Origin: an uncultured Dehalococcoidia bacterium
GTDB lineage: Bacteria > Chloroflexota > Dehalococcoidia > Lucifugimonadales > UBA3495
Assembly (NCBI GenBank): GCA_958296225.1
Contig: OY282456.1
Coordinates: forward strand, 62,001-126,000
Length of the DNA stretch: 64,000 nucleotides
Direction: 5' to 3'
Shown here: positions 43,047-51,641 of the stretch, one piece after another
How positions within the stretch are numbered: position 1 is the stretch's first letter
Layout: every line of letters begins with the position of its first letter
Program-made: the position numbers and the translations under genes
Notes under the pieces: generated by a model
What the model was told of the DNA's origin: nothing
Databases searched by the model: none
What the model saw: the letters and a program-made list of their open reading frames with translations, nothing else

Positions 43047-44201
43047 TTAACGAGGGCGCCGGTAGAAAGGCAGTTCTACCGTGGTTACGGCCGCGGAACG
43101 CCCCCGTATGTCCACGGTCAGCGTCGTGCCGGGGGCGGCGTGGGCGGAGTCCACAAAGGCCATGGCGATACATCGCTCCAGGGTGGGTGAGTAGCTGCCG
43201 CTGCTGACCGTGCCGACTACGGCGCCGCCGGCCAGCACGTCATAGCCGGCGCGGGGCGCGCTGCGTCCGGGCAGGGTCAGGCCCACCAGCCGCCGGTCGG
43301 TACCGTACACCCGCTGGTGGTCGAGAACGTCGGCCCCGTTGAAACCGCCGTCGCGGCGGACGAACCGGCTCAGGCTGGCCGCGATGGGAGATATTTCGCC
43401 GGTCAGCTCGTGGCCGTGGAGCGGCAGGCCGGCTTCCAGCCGCAGCACGTCGCGCGCGCCCAGGCCGCAAGGCACGGCGCCGGCATCCGACAGGCGCTGC
43501 CAGATGGCGGCGGCGTCCGACACCCCGACGGCCATCTCGAACCCGTCCTCTCCCGTGTAGCCGGTGCGACCGATGAAAACCCGGCGACCGCCGATGTGTC
43601 CCCGGCCCCAGGTGAAGGGGCGCAGCAGGGACGGCGCCGGAGTGCGTCCGGGGTTGCGGGCGAGGCGCGCTCCGGGGGCAAAATCTGCGCACAGCCGGTC
43701 GATGATGCCGGCCGACGCCGGCCCCTGCACGGCGATAAGTCCGGTGAGCATGGTGCGGTCGGTAATCTGCACGCCCCGGCCGTCGAAGTGGTGGGCCAGC
43801 TGCCGGTCGAACCACAGGGCCACGGTGGGCCGGTTTCCGGCGTTGGGAATCAGCAGAAACTCGTCGTCGGACAGACGATAGAAAATCGTATCGTCAATCA
43901 CGCCGCCCCGCTCGTTGCAGATAAAGCAGTAGCGCGCGCGCCCAATGCGCAGGGACGACGCTGAGCCGGTCAGCAGGATGTCCAGCAGGGCAGCGGCGTT
44001 GGGGCCGCCGATGTGCAGCCGTCCCATGTGGGACACGTCGAACAGCCCGGCGGCGTTGCGGACGGCCGCGGTCTCGCTGATGACGCCCTGGTACTGCACG
44101 GGCATATCCCAGCCGCCGAAAGGCACCATGCGAGCGCCAAGACCGACGTGGGTTTGATAGAGGGCGGTGCGGAGATTCCCGGCGGCGGTATCAGTGGACA
44201 T
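43047..44201 (-). CDS. gcvT: Glycine cleavage system T protein (aminomethyltransferase)
   Basis: 384 residues from ATG at 44201; the frame is open to 44279 but that part is not conserved. RTALYQTHVGLGARMVPFGGWDMPVQYQGV, GLFDVSHMGRLHIGGPNA, GLIAVQGPASAGI, TGYTGEDGFEMAV and LRLEAGLPLHGHEL match GcvT, with the THF-binding loop intact. It releases ammonia and makes methylene-THF from the H-protein-bound aminomethyl group. Transcribed with gcvH. A promoter is visible upstream. Confidence 0.94.
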   Translation of the reverse strand: MSTDTAAGNLRTALYQTHVGLGARMVPFGGWDMPVQYQGVISETAAVRNAAGLFDVSHMGRLHIGGPNAAALLDILLTGSASSLRIGRARYCFICNERGGVIDDTIFYRLSDDEFLLIPNAGNRPTVALWFDRQLAHHFDGRGVQITDRTMLTGLIAVQGPASAGIIDRLCADFAPGARLARNPGRTPAPSLLRPFTWGRGHIGGRRVFIGRTGYTGEDGFEMAVGVSDAAAIWQRLSDAGAVPCGLGARDVLRLEAGLPLHGHELTGEISPIAASLSRFVRRDGGFNGADVLDHQRVYGTDRRLVGLTLPGRSAPRAGYDVLAGGAVVGTVSSGSYSPTLERCIAMAFVDSAHAAPGTTLTVDIRGRSAAVTTVELPFYRRPR

Positions 44202-44246
44202 AGTATAGGCAAGCGATGGCGTGGCAGACGGTCGAAACTCCAAATC

Positions 44247-44275
44247 ATAATACCGCCAAGACCGTCGGTACGCAA
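44247..44275 (-). promoter_or_regulatory. Promoter of gcvT-gcvH
   Basis: Minus strand TTGCGT (44275-44270), 17 bases, TATTAT (44252-44247), about 46 bases before the gcvT ATG. I looked for a glycine riboswitch in the short leader and see no room or recognisable aptamer. Confidence 0.55.
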
Positions 44276-44335
44276 TCACGAAAACGACTTTACCGGGCCT
44301 TTTTAAAGTCCAGGCCGGGAGTTACGAACTGACAG

Positions 44336-44946
44336 GGGACAGGGATGGACAGGATGGGCAGGATTTTTTGATTGCGCGGCGCCGGATTCGGGCGCAAGCG
44401 GGGTTCGGGCAGGCTGGGAATGGCGGCTCGCTCCTTGGGCTACGGTGCGTTGGGGATTTGGGGTGCGATGTCAGGCGATGGGTGCGATGTCGGGCGAAAG
44501 GTTTGCGGTTGACCGGGTTTCAGGGATTATCAGCCCTACGGCCGGAGGTTTTGCGCTGGGGTTTTTAGCCCGGTATTTTCCATGCCCGAAGCATGGGGCG
44601 CTGTGGCTGACGCCGTGGCCGAAGCGACTACGCCGGTTAATGAGATCGGCGACAGTCTCAACGAGCCGGTAGCGACTTGGATGCTGATAGTGGCCGTGAT
44701 TACCTGAAACCCGGTCGGGGTTTTGCTTTTGCCTGACGCGGCTATGATAGCACGGGAGTTCTGGCGGGCGCAAGGGGTAATTTGACAGGGATGGACGGGC
44801 AGGATAGACAGGATTTCCCTTACGCCGGAGCCGGGGCGCTACCCCTCTCCCACAAAGGGATGCACAGGATAGACAGGATTTCCTTTATGCCGGAGCCGGG
44901 GCGCTACCCCTCTCCCAACCCTCTCCCACAAGGGGAGAGGGCTTTA
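44336..44946. repeat. Gene-free block of dispersed repeats
   Basis: This part of the 44202-45121 spacer has no gene. It contains GGATGGACAGGATGGGCAGG (44344), GCCTGACGCGGCTATGATAG (44733, shared with 20080), and a 65-base direct repeat occurring twice (about 44801 and 44866; AGGATAGACAGGATTTCC, CCGGAGCCGGGGCGCTACCC). It closes with CTCTCCCACAAGGGGAGAGG-type inverted blocks (about 44908-44946) like those at 20170 and 31940. There is no CRISPR-like regular spacing. Confidence 0.7.
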
Positions 44947-45121
44947 ATGATTTTGGCCAGGTGATTTCAAAGTCGCCGCAATGACCGGGCAAATCCCCGT
45001 TCCGGTAAAAGGGGTTGGGGCGCCGGCCAACCCCGCCGGTATGGTATGATGGCGTCCGTACTATACTGCACTGCCATCCCGCGGTGGGCGAGCGATTAGC
45101 CACTTCGGAATTGAGGTTACG

Positions 45122-45544
45122 ATGCCGCGACTCACGCCCCAGGAGATTGACGCTTACCTGGCCGGCCCCCACGTTGCCCACTTCGCTTCCATCCGGCAGG
45201 ACGGCACCCCGCACATCTCGCCGGTGTGGTACCAGTGGGAGGACGGCAAGGTTACGGTGGTCTCCGGCGATTCGGCGGTCAAGACCCGCAACGTGCGGCG
45301 CAACCCCAGGGTCGCCATCTCAGTAGCCACCGACGAATGGCCCTATCAGTACGTGATACTGGAAGGCAACGCTACCGTGCGCAGCGACAACCTGAAGGAC
45401 GCGGTACGCAGCATCTTTTCCCGCTATGAGGGAGTGGAACGAGGCGAGCAGGACGCCAACGAGTTGACCGAAGGCGACCAGAAACTGGTGGCTATCGAGA
45501 TTGACGTGAACCGCGTCCTCTCGTGGAAAGGCGTTGACGAGTAA
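45122..45544 (+). CDS. PPOX-type F420-dependent oxidoreductase family
   Basis: 140 residues, split beta-barrel. MPRLTPQEIDAYLAGPHVAH, FASIRQDGTPHISPVWYQWE, NVRRNPRVAISVATDEWPYQY and LEGNATV are the family landmarks. It binds FMN or F420 and reduces small molecules. Its last bases overlap the start of the next gene. Together with the LLM genes it supports F420 use by the organism. Confidence 0.88.
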   Translation: MPRLTPQEIDAYLAGPHVAHFASIRQDGTPHISPVWYQWEDGKVTVVSGDSAVKTRNVRRNPRVAISVATDEWPYQYVILEGNATVRSDNLKDAVRSIFSRYEGVERGEQDANELTEGDQKLVAIEIDVNRVLSWKGVDE

Positions 45545-46736
45545 TCCGGTGCCCCCAACATCTGAAAGAACTATCGCTGACGCGGTAATCATCGGCGGCG
45601 GCGTTATCGGCTGCGCTATCCAGTACCACCTGGCGCAGCTGGGCATCACTAACACCGTCCTGCTGGAGCGGGACGTGCTTGGTTCCGGCAGCACCGGCCG
45701 CTCGCAGGCCATCTGCCGGATGCACTATTCCAATGAGATTACGACGCAACTGGCGTGGCAAAGCCTGGCGGTGTTCTCCGATTTCGCGGAACGGGTGGGC
45801 GGTCATTCCGGTTTCGTGCAAACCGGCTATCTGGTAGTGGTCAAAGAGGCGGACCAGGGCGGACTGGAGCGCAACGTAGCCATGCAGCAGGAGCTGGGCG
45901 TGCCTACGTCGCCGGTGTCGCAGGACGACGTGGCGCGCCTCGCCCCGATGCTAACGCTGTTTGACGATGAACGGGCCGCCTGGGAGCCGCTCTCCGGCTA
46001 CGCCGACCCGCACCAGGTTACCGTCTCTTACGCCGCCCGTTCCCGTGAGGCCGGCGCGCGTATCGCCATGCGCTGCCCGGCATCGGGAATCGAGACCGGC
46101 GGCGGCCGGGTGCAGGCGGTGACCACCGCCAGCGGCGACCGCATCGCCACCGATACCGTGATTGTAGCCGCCGGCCCATGGTCGAAGCCGGTGCTGGCCG
46201 GCATCGGCGTGGACGTGCCTCTGCTGCCGGTGCGCCACCAGGTAGCCACCGTAGCCCGCCCCACGGAACAGGTGCCTCACCACCCTACGGTGGGCGACAT
46301 CAGCCAGTCCTTTTCATTTCGGCCCGACGGCTCCAATTTCACGATGATGGGCTTCGGAGAGGACGAGGCGCAGCCCGACCCCGACCGCTATCCCCAGGGC
46401 GTGGACCCGGCCGATGCCGCATCCGCCAGGGCGCGCTTGGCCCGCCGGATGCCGGGCATGGCCGATTCCTACTACCGCGGCGGCTGGTCGGGGCTGTTCA
46501 CCACGACGCCCGACTGGCATCCGATACTGGACGCCGTGCTGGGCGTGGGCGGGCTGTACTGCGCCGTCGGGTTCAGCGGCCACGGGTTCAAGCTGTCGCC
46601 GGCCATCGGCAAGGCGGTGGCGGAGCTGGTGGCCGAGGGACGGGCGCGGGACGTTGACCTGACACCCCTGCGGCTGGGGCGATTCGCCGAGGGGGATTTG
46701 CTGGAATCCAGCTACCGCTACCGGGTGCTGGCGTAA
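45534..46736 (+). CDS. FAD-dependent amine oxidase (sarcosine oxidase/DAO family)
   Basis: 400 residues, TTG at 45534 (alternative GTG at 45549). The Rossmann FAD motif is AVIIGGGVIGCAIQYHLAQL (GxGxxG). ERDVLGSGSTGRSQAICRMH binds the FAD ribose/diphosphate, and the C-terminal VGGLYCAVGFSGHGFKLSPA is the DAO-family signature. Likely demethylates or oxidises an N-methyl amino acid such as sarcosine or glycine. This would connect to the gcv genes next to it, producing glycine or C1 units. Confidence 0.85.
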   Translation: MTSNPVPPTSERTIADAVIIGGGVIGCAIQYHLAQLGITNTVLLERDVLGSGSTGRSQAICRMHYSNEITTQLAWQSLAVFSDFAERVGGHSGFVQTGYLVVVKEADQGGLERNVAMQQELGVPTSPVSQDDVARLAPMLTLFDDERAAWEPLSGYADPHQVTVSYAARSREAGARIAMRCPASGIETGGGRVQAVTTASGDRIATDTVIVAAGPWSKPVLAGIGVDVPLLPVRHQVATVARPTEQVPHHPTVGDISQSFSFRPDGSNFTMMGFGEDEAQPDPDRYPQGVDPADAASARARLARRMPGMADSYYRGGWSGLFTTTPDWHPILDAVLGVGGLYCAVGFSGHGFKLSPAIGKAVAELVAEGRARDVDLTPLRLGRFAEGDLLESSYRYRVLA

Positions 46737-46802
46737 GGATAGCATTGCTATCCCAGACCCGGCTGTTGCCATCCGGAACCGCCGTCTCCGAAGGATGCCT
46801 GT

Positions 46803-47237
46803 ATGCCACGCCGCAAGCGCCAAGTTATCCAACGGCCCAATCGCAGAATTGCACCGGTGGGAACAATCAGCGATGAAATCCGCTCCAATCTGGAACGGGT
46901 ACGCTATGTAGGCAGCCCGCACCATAAGTCACGGCCGGCCGACTATGGTTTCGACCCTCCGGTGAGCCCGCGGGGGAGTAAATCGCTCTGCGATGACATA
47001 CGTCCGATAACGCTTCGGGAAGCGGTAAAATTGTTCCGCGCCGGCATACGCTTGGGCATGGTAAGCAAATCACTAAAAAACGGCTTACCCGCATTCGTCT
47101 GGGCAGTTGATGATGCCGGAGAAGCCTACGAAGCAATCGGCGATGGTCCAAACTATCACGGATACCGCCTGAAGTATGATGCGGCAAACCATGCGGCGGT
47201 TATCTCGGAATGGAACGAAAGGAGTAGAGGGTTATGA
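46803..47237 (+). CDS. Uncharacterised protein, first gene of R-M cassette
   Basis: 144 residues, start ATG at 46803. Basic N-terminus (MPRRKRQVIQRPNRR), then VRYVGSPHHKSRPADYGFDP and a C-terminal globular part (RPITLREAVKLFRAGIRLGM). The YVGSPHHK segment recurs in small proteins next to modification genes, as far as I recall. Stop overlaps the next start (ATGA), so it belongs to the cassette. Codon use is visibly less GC-rich than in the flanking gcv genes. I do not know the family's function. Confidence 0.6.
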   Translation: MPRRKRQVIQRPNRRIAPVGTISDEIRSNLERVRYVGSPHHKSRPADYGFDPPVSPRGSKSLCDDIRPITLREAVKLFRAGIRLGMVSKSLKNGLPAFVWAVDDAGEAYEAIGDGPNYHGYRLKYDAANHAAVISEWNERSRGL

Positions 47238-48541
47238 GTGACCTGCGATTCAACCTGACCCCGGCCGTTCTCGACAATGGCAATGATTACGAGAAAGCCG
47301 CTTTCGGGCTGCTGGAAATCACAGCCGGCAACCGTCTGCTGACGGGCGGTTTTCGAAGCGATGCCGAGGGCCGCAATTACGCGCGCGGCCCTTATATTGC
47401 CGGCTACCATCTGGCGGAATGGCTGGCATGGAACTGGTGGCGGCTGCGCTGGGAGCCACGCCCCCAGCGGAAAGAACTGCCGCTGGAATGGCGGCTGGCG
47501 CACCAGCTATCAGCCATCGGCAATGGTTATGTATGGCCTAACATAACGATTGCATCAGACGGGTTTCGCTGCCTGGTGACTTCAGAGCAGTCGCGCGAAC
47601 CCAATTCACGCCCTTTTGATTACATAGGGGCTCCGCCCACTGCCGTTCCGGCAACGGAGTTCGAGCAGGCCGTGGACCAGTTTATTCGCCTGACGCTGCA
47701 ATCCCTTGGCAACGCCGGCCTGTCGGACACCGACTTACACAAGCATTGGGACGACCTGAATGAGGAACGCAGTGACCCGGAGTTTGCCCGTTTCCGGCGT
47801 TTTGAGGCGCTGCTGGGGTTTGACCCGGACGAGGTTGACGACGCGCATATTGAAAACCGGCTCAGCGATGCCACGCACATCGGCGAAAACGCATTGGATG
47901 AAATGGCAATCGGCGCCGGCAGCAACATAATGTCTGCCCAGCAAATCAGAGAAGTGACTCAGGCAATGGCCTTTGACATCAGGCCGGACGACGCCTTTCA
48001 GCTGGCCCAGCCGGTGACGATGCATTGGGGTACTCCGCCGGCCTGGCGTATTGGAGCAGCCACTGCCAGTGCTTTGCGGGAACAGGCCGGGTTCGGTGAC
48101 CAGGCGCTAGACGACCGGATGCTGGGGGATTTGGCCGGAATATCCCCGGCAGTGTTTAGTTCCGACAAACGCACCGAAACCCTGTCGTGGGTATTCTATC
48201 CCGAACACAATCGGGGACGGGTCGCCATACGGGCCTTGCAGCCTACTGGCCGCCGCTTCGATATAGCGCGGCTGGTGGGTGACCGACTGTTCAACCAAAG
48301 CGGTTTCACCGCCGGCGAACCCCTTTCGCCGGCCACTCGCTCGTATAGCTACCGACAGAAAGCGCAACGGGCATTCGCCGCCGAACTGCTGAGCCCCTGG
48401 GAATCGGTTCAGGCTATGCTGGGCAATGACTACTCCGGTGAAAATCAGGAGCAGGTTGCCGGACATTTCACGGTTTCCGATTGGACTATCAGAACGCAGA
48501 TAGCTAACTATACTGGCACTGGCCGTGAATACCTGGAATAG
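47234..48541 (+). CDS. Uncharacterised protein with ImmA/IrrE-like C-terminus
   Basis: 435 residues, coupled by ATGA to the gene before. The first part is a long domain I cannot name. The last ~90 residues read YRQKAQRAFAAELLSPWESV, then HFTVSDWTIRTQIANY, which matches the helical C-terminal part of ImmA/IrrE (M78) metallopeptidases. The HExxH zinc motif of active peptidases is not seen. It is therefore a sensor, regulator or structural partner rather than an evident protease. It stands between the small gene and the methyltransferase in the restriction cassette. Confidence 0.6.
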   Translation: MSDLRFNLTPAVLDNGNDYEKAAFGLLEITAGNRLLTGGFRSDAEGRNYARGPYIAGYHLAEWLAWNWWRLRWEPRPQRKELPLEWRLAHQLSAIGNGYVWPNITIASDGFRCLVTSEQSREPNSRPFDYIGAPPTAVPATEFEQAVDQFIRLTLQSLGNAGLSDTDLHKHWDDLNEERSDPEFARFRRFEALLGFDPDEVDDAHIENRLSDATHIGENALDEMAIGAGSNIMSAQQIREVTQAMAFDIRPDDAFQLAQPVTMHWGTPPAWRIGAATASALREQAGFGDQALDDRMLGDLAGISPAVFSSDKRTETLSWVFYPEHNRGRVAIRALQPTGRRFDIARLVGDRLFNQSGFTAGEPLSPATRSYSYRQKAQRAFAAELLSPWESVQAMLGNDYSGENQEQVAGHFTVSDWTIRTQIANYTGTGREYLE

Positions 48542-48553
48542 CAATCCGTCGTT

Positions 48554-49516
48554 ATGACCATGACCGCGTCGAATTTTCTCGCCCCCAACAGCATCTACCG
48601 GGGCGACGCCAGGCATTTGCTCAAAAGCGTTGCGCCGGCATCGGTGGCGCTCAGTTTCTGGTCGCCGCCGTACTGCGTCGGCAAATCATACGAAACGCAC
48701 CTTGATTTCGCGGCGTGGCGCGGCCTGCTGGAAGAGACCATTGCCGCGCATTTCGGCGTCATCGCCGCCGGGGGATTTTTGGGCGTCAACATCGCCGATA
48801 TCCTGGCCTTTGAAGACCCGGATATGCCCCGCATCCAGGCGGATAACGTCAGCGCTAAAAAGGTTAAAATCACGCGGGAGCAAGTCCTGGCTGCCCAGCG
48901 CGCCAACCCCGGCTTGAACAAGTACCAGTTGGCCGCTCTGCTGGGGTGCAGTGAGCAGACGATAGACCGCCGGCTGAAGCACAACAATGTGCGAGGCGGC
49001 AAATACCAGCCACAGACGAAAGTGCGGCTGACCGCCGGCTTGATTGAACAATGGGCCGAGGCCGCAGGTTTTTACCTGTACGACCGCCGGGTATGGGTGA
49101 AAGACCCCTGCTGGGAAAACAGCCGCTGGCATAGTCTGTCATATCGTTCGGTGGACGAATTCGAGCACGTGCTGATTTTCTGGAAACCGGGGATAACAGT
49201 GGTGAACCGGGAACGTTTGAACCCGCAAGAATGGGCGGAATGGGGTTCCCGGGCAGTGTGGCAGATTCCGTCCGTGCGCTCCAACGGCGCGCACGAATCC
49301 CAGTTCCCGCCAGAGCTGCCCCGTCGGATGATAAGGTTATTGACCGACCCGAATGACTTGGTGCTGGATTGCTTCGTGGGCAGCGGAACTACGGCGCTAG
49401 CGGCCATCGGCGAGGGCCGCCAGTTCATGGGCTTTGATATAAACCCGGAAAGCGTGCGGCTGGCGAGAGCGCGGGTTGACGCAGCATTGGCAGCCGGGCG
49501 GAGGTCTCTGCTATGA
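48554..49516 (+). CDS. DNA methyltransferase, beta-class (N4-cytosine type), with inserted HTH
   Basis: 320 residues. The catalytic motif comes first (LSFWSPPYCVG; SPPY at about residues 37-40) and the SAM-binding motif last (DCFVGSGTTALAAIGEGRQF, then MGFDINPES), i.e. beta-class order. SPPY favours N4-cytosine over N6-adenine. About residues 118-150 hold an inserted helix-turn-helix (YQLAALLGCSEQTIDRRLKH), probably part of target recognition. It protects host DNA from the next gene's nuclease; stop overlaps its start. SfiI's own methylase is N4-cytosine, consistent with a pair. Confidence 0.88.
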   Translation: MTMTASNFLAPNSIYRGDARHLLKSVAPASVALSFWSPPYCVGKSYETHLDFAAWRGLLEETIAAHFGVIAAGGFLGVNIADILAFEDPDMPRIQADNVSAKKVKITREQVLAAQRANPGLNKYQLAALLGCSEQTIDRRLKHNNVRGGKYQPQTKVRLTAGLIEQWAEAAGFYLYDRRVWVKDPCWENSRWHSLSYRSVDEFEHVLIFWKPGITVVNRERLNPQEWAEWGSRAVWQIPSVRSNGAHESQFPPELPRRMIRLLTDPNDLVLDCFVGSGTTALAAIGEGRQFMGFDINPESVRLARARVDAALAAGRRSLL

Positions 49517-50238
49517 CCTTGCAAGCAGATGAACTGACGGCTAATCCTGACATCATTGAGCAGATAGAGAAAGCGACCTTGCGAATGGTGATGCAGGCAA
49601 TCTACGACTTCAGGGCGGAAGCGATTGAGATATTCGCCAACGAGTCGGATTTAGTGGCGGACATCGGCGAGGATATCACCCGTGAAGCCCTGGACCGGCA
49701 AGGTATGCCCACCATACCAGTGCGGCTGTTCGGCAAGATTGATTACAAACGGGCTACCTATTTGTTTCAGCCGGACTACGCGGTGCGGCAAGCCTTGTTC
49801 GTTGACTCCAAGGCTGAGCAAACCGTTGGCGCTGGCACGGCCACTATCCAAACTTCCCAAACCTCAATGCGGATTCGCCAGGTCCGGCAGGGGCAGCGCA
49901 TTGATATTCCCGGCGATATGGACAGTATTGCAACGGTGCGCGGCGACGAATACCTGACAACTACGATTTTCGTCAAGTACAATTATTCCGAAAAGACCGA
50001 CGACGACCCACCAAACCCTCTCGATTCCATTTCAATCCTGTGCCTGCCGAACGGGCTTTTACAATACCGCTATAATCCCACTGCGGATGATAGTATTTGG
50101 CGCGCCGGCCGTGATGCGCCCACCCGCGGCGAGGCGTTTCGGGTTAGAATAAGCTTGGCCGCATTAAAGAATAAAGCCAATTGGAGAGTCCAAACTGTCA
50201 TCGCTGACCTCAATCAGCCTCTAGCCTGGGATGATTAA
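49513..50238 (+). CDS. SfiI-like type II restriction endonuclease
   Basis: 241 residues. The whole protein resembles the SfiI family: ATLRMVMQAIYDF, VRLFGKIDYKRATYLFQPDY, AVRQALFVDSKAEQ, TIQTSQTSMRIRQVRQGQ, DEYLTTTIFVKYNY, CLPNGLLQYRYNPT and WRAGRDAPTRGEAFRVR. Asp77 and Asp98-Ser-Lys100 have the spacing of the SfiI catalytic residues (Asp79, Asp100, Lys102) as I remember them. SfiI is tetrameric and cuts two copies of GGCCN5GGCC at once; target here is inferred, not proven. ATGA overlap with the methylase. Confidence 0.85.
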   Translation: MTLQADELTANPDIIEQIEKATLRMVMQAIYDFRAEAIEIFANESDLVADIGEDITREALDRQGMPTIPVRLFGKIDYKRATYLFQPDYAVRQALFVDSKAEQTVGAGTATIQTSQTSMRIRQVRQGQRIDIPGDMDSIATVRGDEYLTTTIFVKYNYSEKTDDDPPNPLDSISILCLPNGLLQYRYNPTADDSIWRAGRDAPTRGEAFRVRISLAALKNKANWRVQTVIADLNQPLAWDD

Positions 50239-50263
50239 TCCGAATCCCCACGGAGCAAGCTGC

Positions 50264-51589
50264 ATGGCTACCAACTTCCAATCCCATTACATACCCAACA
50301 CCATCGCCGAGCAGGAAGAACTCCTTTCCGCCATCGGCCGGCGCAGTGTTGACGACTTGTTCGAGGACATCCCCGACGGCTATCGCAACCCGCCGCTGGA
50401 ACTGCCGGCGCCTATGTCGGAGCTGGAAATCCAGCGGGAGTTGGGCGAACTGGCGGCGCGCAACCGGCCTTTGAGCAGCGGCCCGTCCTTCCTGGGGGCC
50501 GGCTGCTACCAGCATTTCATCCCGGCCATCGTCAAGGCGGTGATGACCCGGGGCGAGTTCCTTACCGCATACACTCCCTACCAGCCGGAGGTGTCGCAGG
50601 GCACGCTGCAAGTCATCTTTGAGTTCCAGACGATGATTTCTGCCTTGTACGGCATGGAGGTTGCCAACGCCGGTATGTATGACGGCGCCACCAGCCTGGC
50701 CGAAGCCGTGTTGATGGCGTGCCGGGTTACCCGACGGCAGCGCGTAATCGTAAGCGACGCCGTGGCCCCCGCTTACCGCCAGGTTATCGCTACCTACTGC
50801 CAGGCCCAGGGCATCACCATTGACATCGTGCCTACCGCCGACGCTGCCGGAGCCGTTACCGAGGCTACGGCCGGCATCGTTGCGCAATACCCCAATTTTT
50901 ACGGCGGCCTGGATGATTTGTCCGCGCTGGGCGCGGCGGCCCACGCCGACGGCGGGTTGCTGGTGGTGTCGGCAGACCCGCTGGCGATGGGGATGCTGCG
51001 TCCTCCCGGCGAGTTCGGCGCCGACATCGTGACCGGGGAGGGCCAGCCCATCGGGATTCCGCCCTCTTTCGGCGGGCCTTACCTGGGGCTGTTCAGCTGT
51101 AAGCAGCAGTACATCCGCCAGATGCCCAGCCGGCTGGTGGGGCGCACCACGGACACCGAGGGCCGCACCGGATACGTGCTCACCCTGCAAACCCGCGAGC
51201 AGCACATCCGGCGCGAACGGGCCACGTCCAACATTTGCACCAACGAGGCGCTGTACGCTCTGGCGTCGGCCATCTACCTGGCGGCGATGGGACGCCACGG
51301 GCTGCGCCAGGTCGCCGAGCTGTGCTATCACAAAGCCCACTACGCCGCCGCCGGCATCGAGATTCTGGACGGCTATTCACTGCCGCAAGCGCAGTCGTTT
51401 TTCCAGGAGTTCGTAGTATCCTGCCCAAGGGCTCCGGCAGAGGTCAACCGTCAGCTGATGGAGCGCAACATCCTGGGCGGGCTGGACGTGAGCGACCGTT
51501 TCGACAACGGGATGCTGCTGTGCGTAACCGAAATGAATACCCGAGCCGAGATTGACGCGCTGATTGACGGGCTGGCGGCGGTCAAGTAA
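50264..51589 (+). CDS. gcvPA: Glycine dehydrogenase (decarboxylating) subunit 1
   Basis: About 441 residues from ATG at 50264 (an earlier ATG at 50231 is possible). HYIPNTIAEQEELLSAIG, FLGAGCYQHFIPAIVKAVMT, AYTPYQPEVSQGTLQVIFEF, QTMISALYGMEVANAGMYDG and PTRLVGRTTD-like QMPSRLVGRTTDTEGR mark the N-terminal half of the P-protein. It decarboxylates glycine with subunit 2 (53349). The two subunits usually adjoin; here 1.76 kb separates them. Confidence 0.95.
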   Translation: MATNFQSHYIPNTIAEQEELLSAIGRRSVDDLFEDIPDGYRNPPLELPAPMSELEIQRELGELAARNRPLSSGPSFLGAGCYQHFIPAIVKAVMTRGEFLTAYTPYQPEVSQGTLQVIFEFQTMISALYGMEVANAGMYDGATSLAEAVLMACRVTRRQRVIVSDAVAPAYRQVIATYCQAQGITIDIVPTADAAGAVTEATAGIVAQYPNFYGGLDDLSALGAAAHADGGLLVVSADPLAMGMLRPPGEFGADIVTGEGQPIGIPPSFGGPYLGLFSCKQQYIRQMPSRLVGRTTDTEGRTGYVLTLQTREQHIRRERATSNICTNEALYALASAIYLAAMGRHGLRQVAELCYHKAHYAAAGIEILDGYSLPQAQSFFQEFVVSCPRAPAEVNRQLMERNILGGLDVSDRFDNGMLLCVTEMNTRAEIDALIDGLAAVK

Positions 51590-51641
51590 TCGCGCCAACT
51601 GAACTACGCAAATCCAACTGCCAGGATGGAGCGGTAGCCTG

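Noticed and set aside
44202..44246. Glycine riboswitch before gcvT
   Set aside because: The leader is too short and lacks the aptamer core; only a promoter is seen.
44471..44773. 100-codon minus frame in the repeat block
   Set aside because: Lies in repeated sequence, no ribosome site, no conserved motif.
44790..44946. Possible CRISPR-like array in the repeat block
   Set aside because: Only two 65-base copies, no regular spacers, no cas genes in the window.
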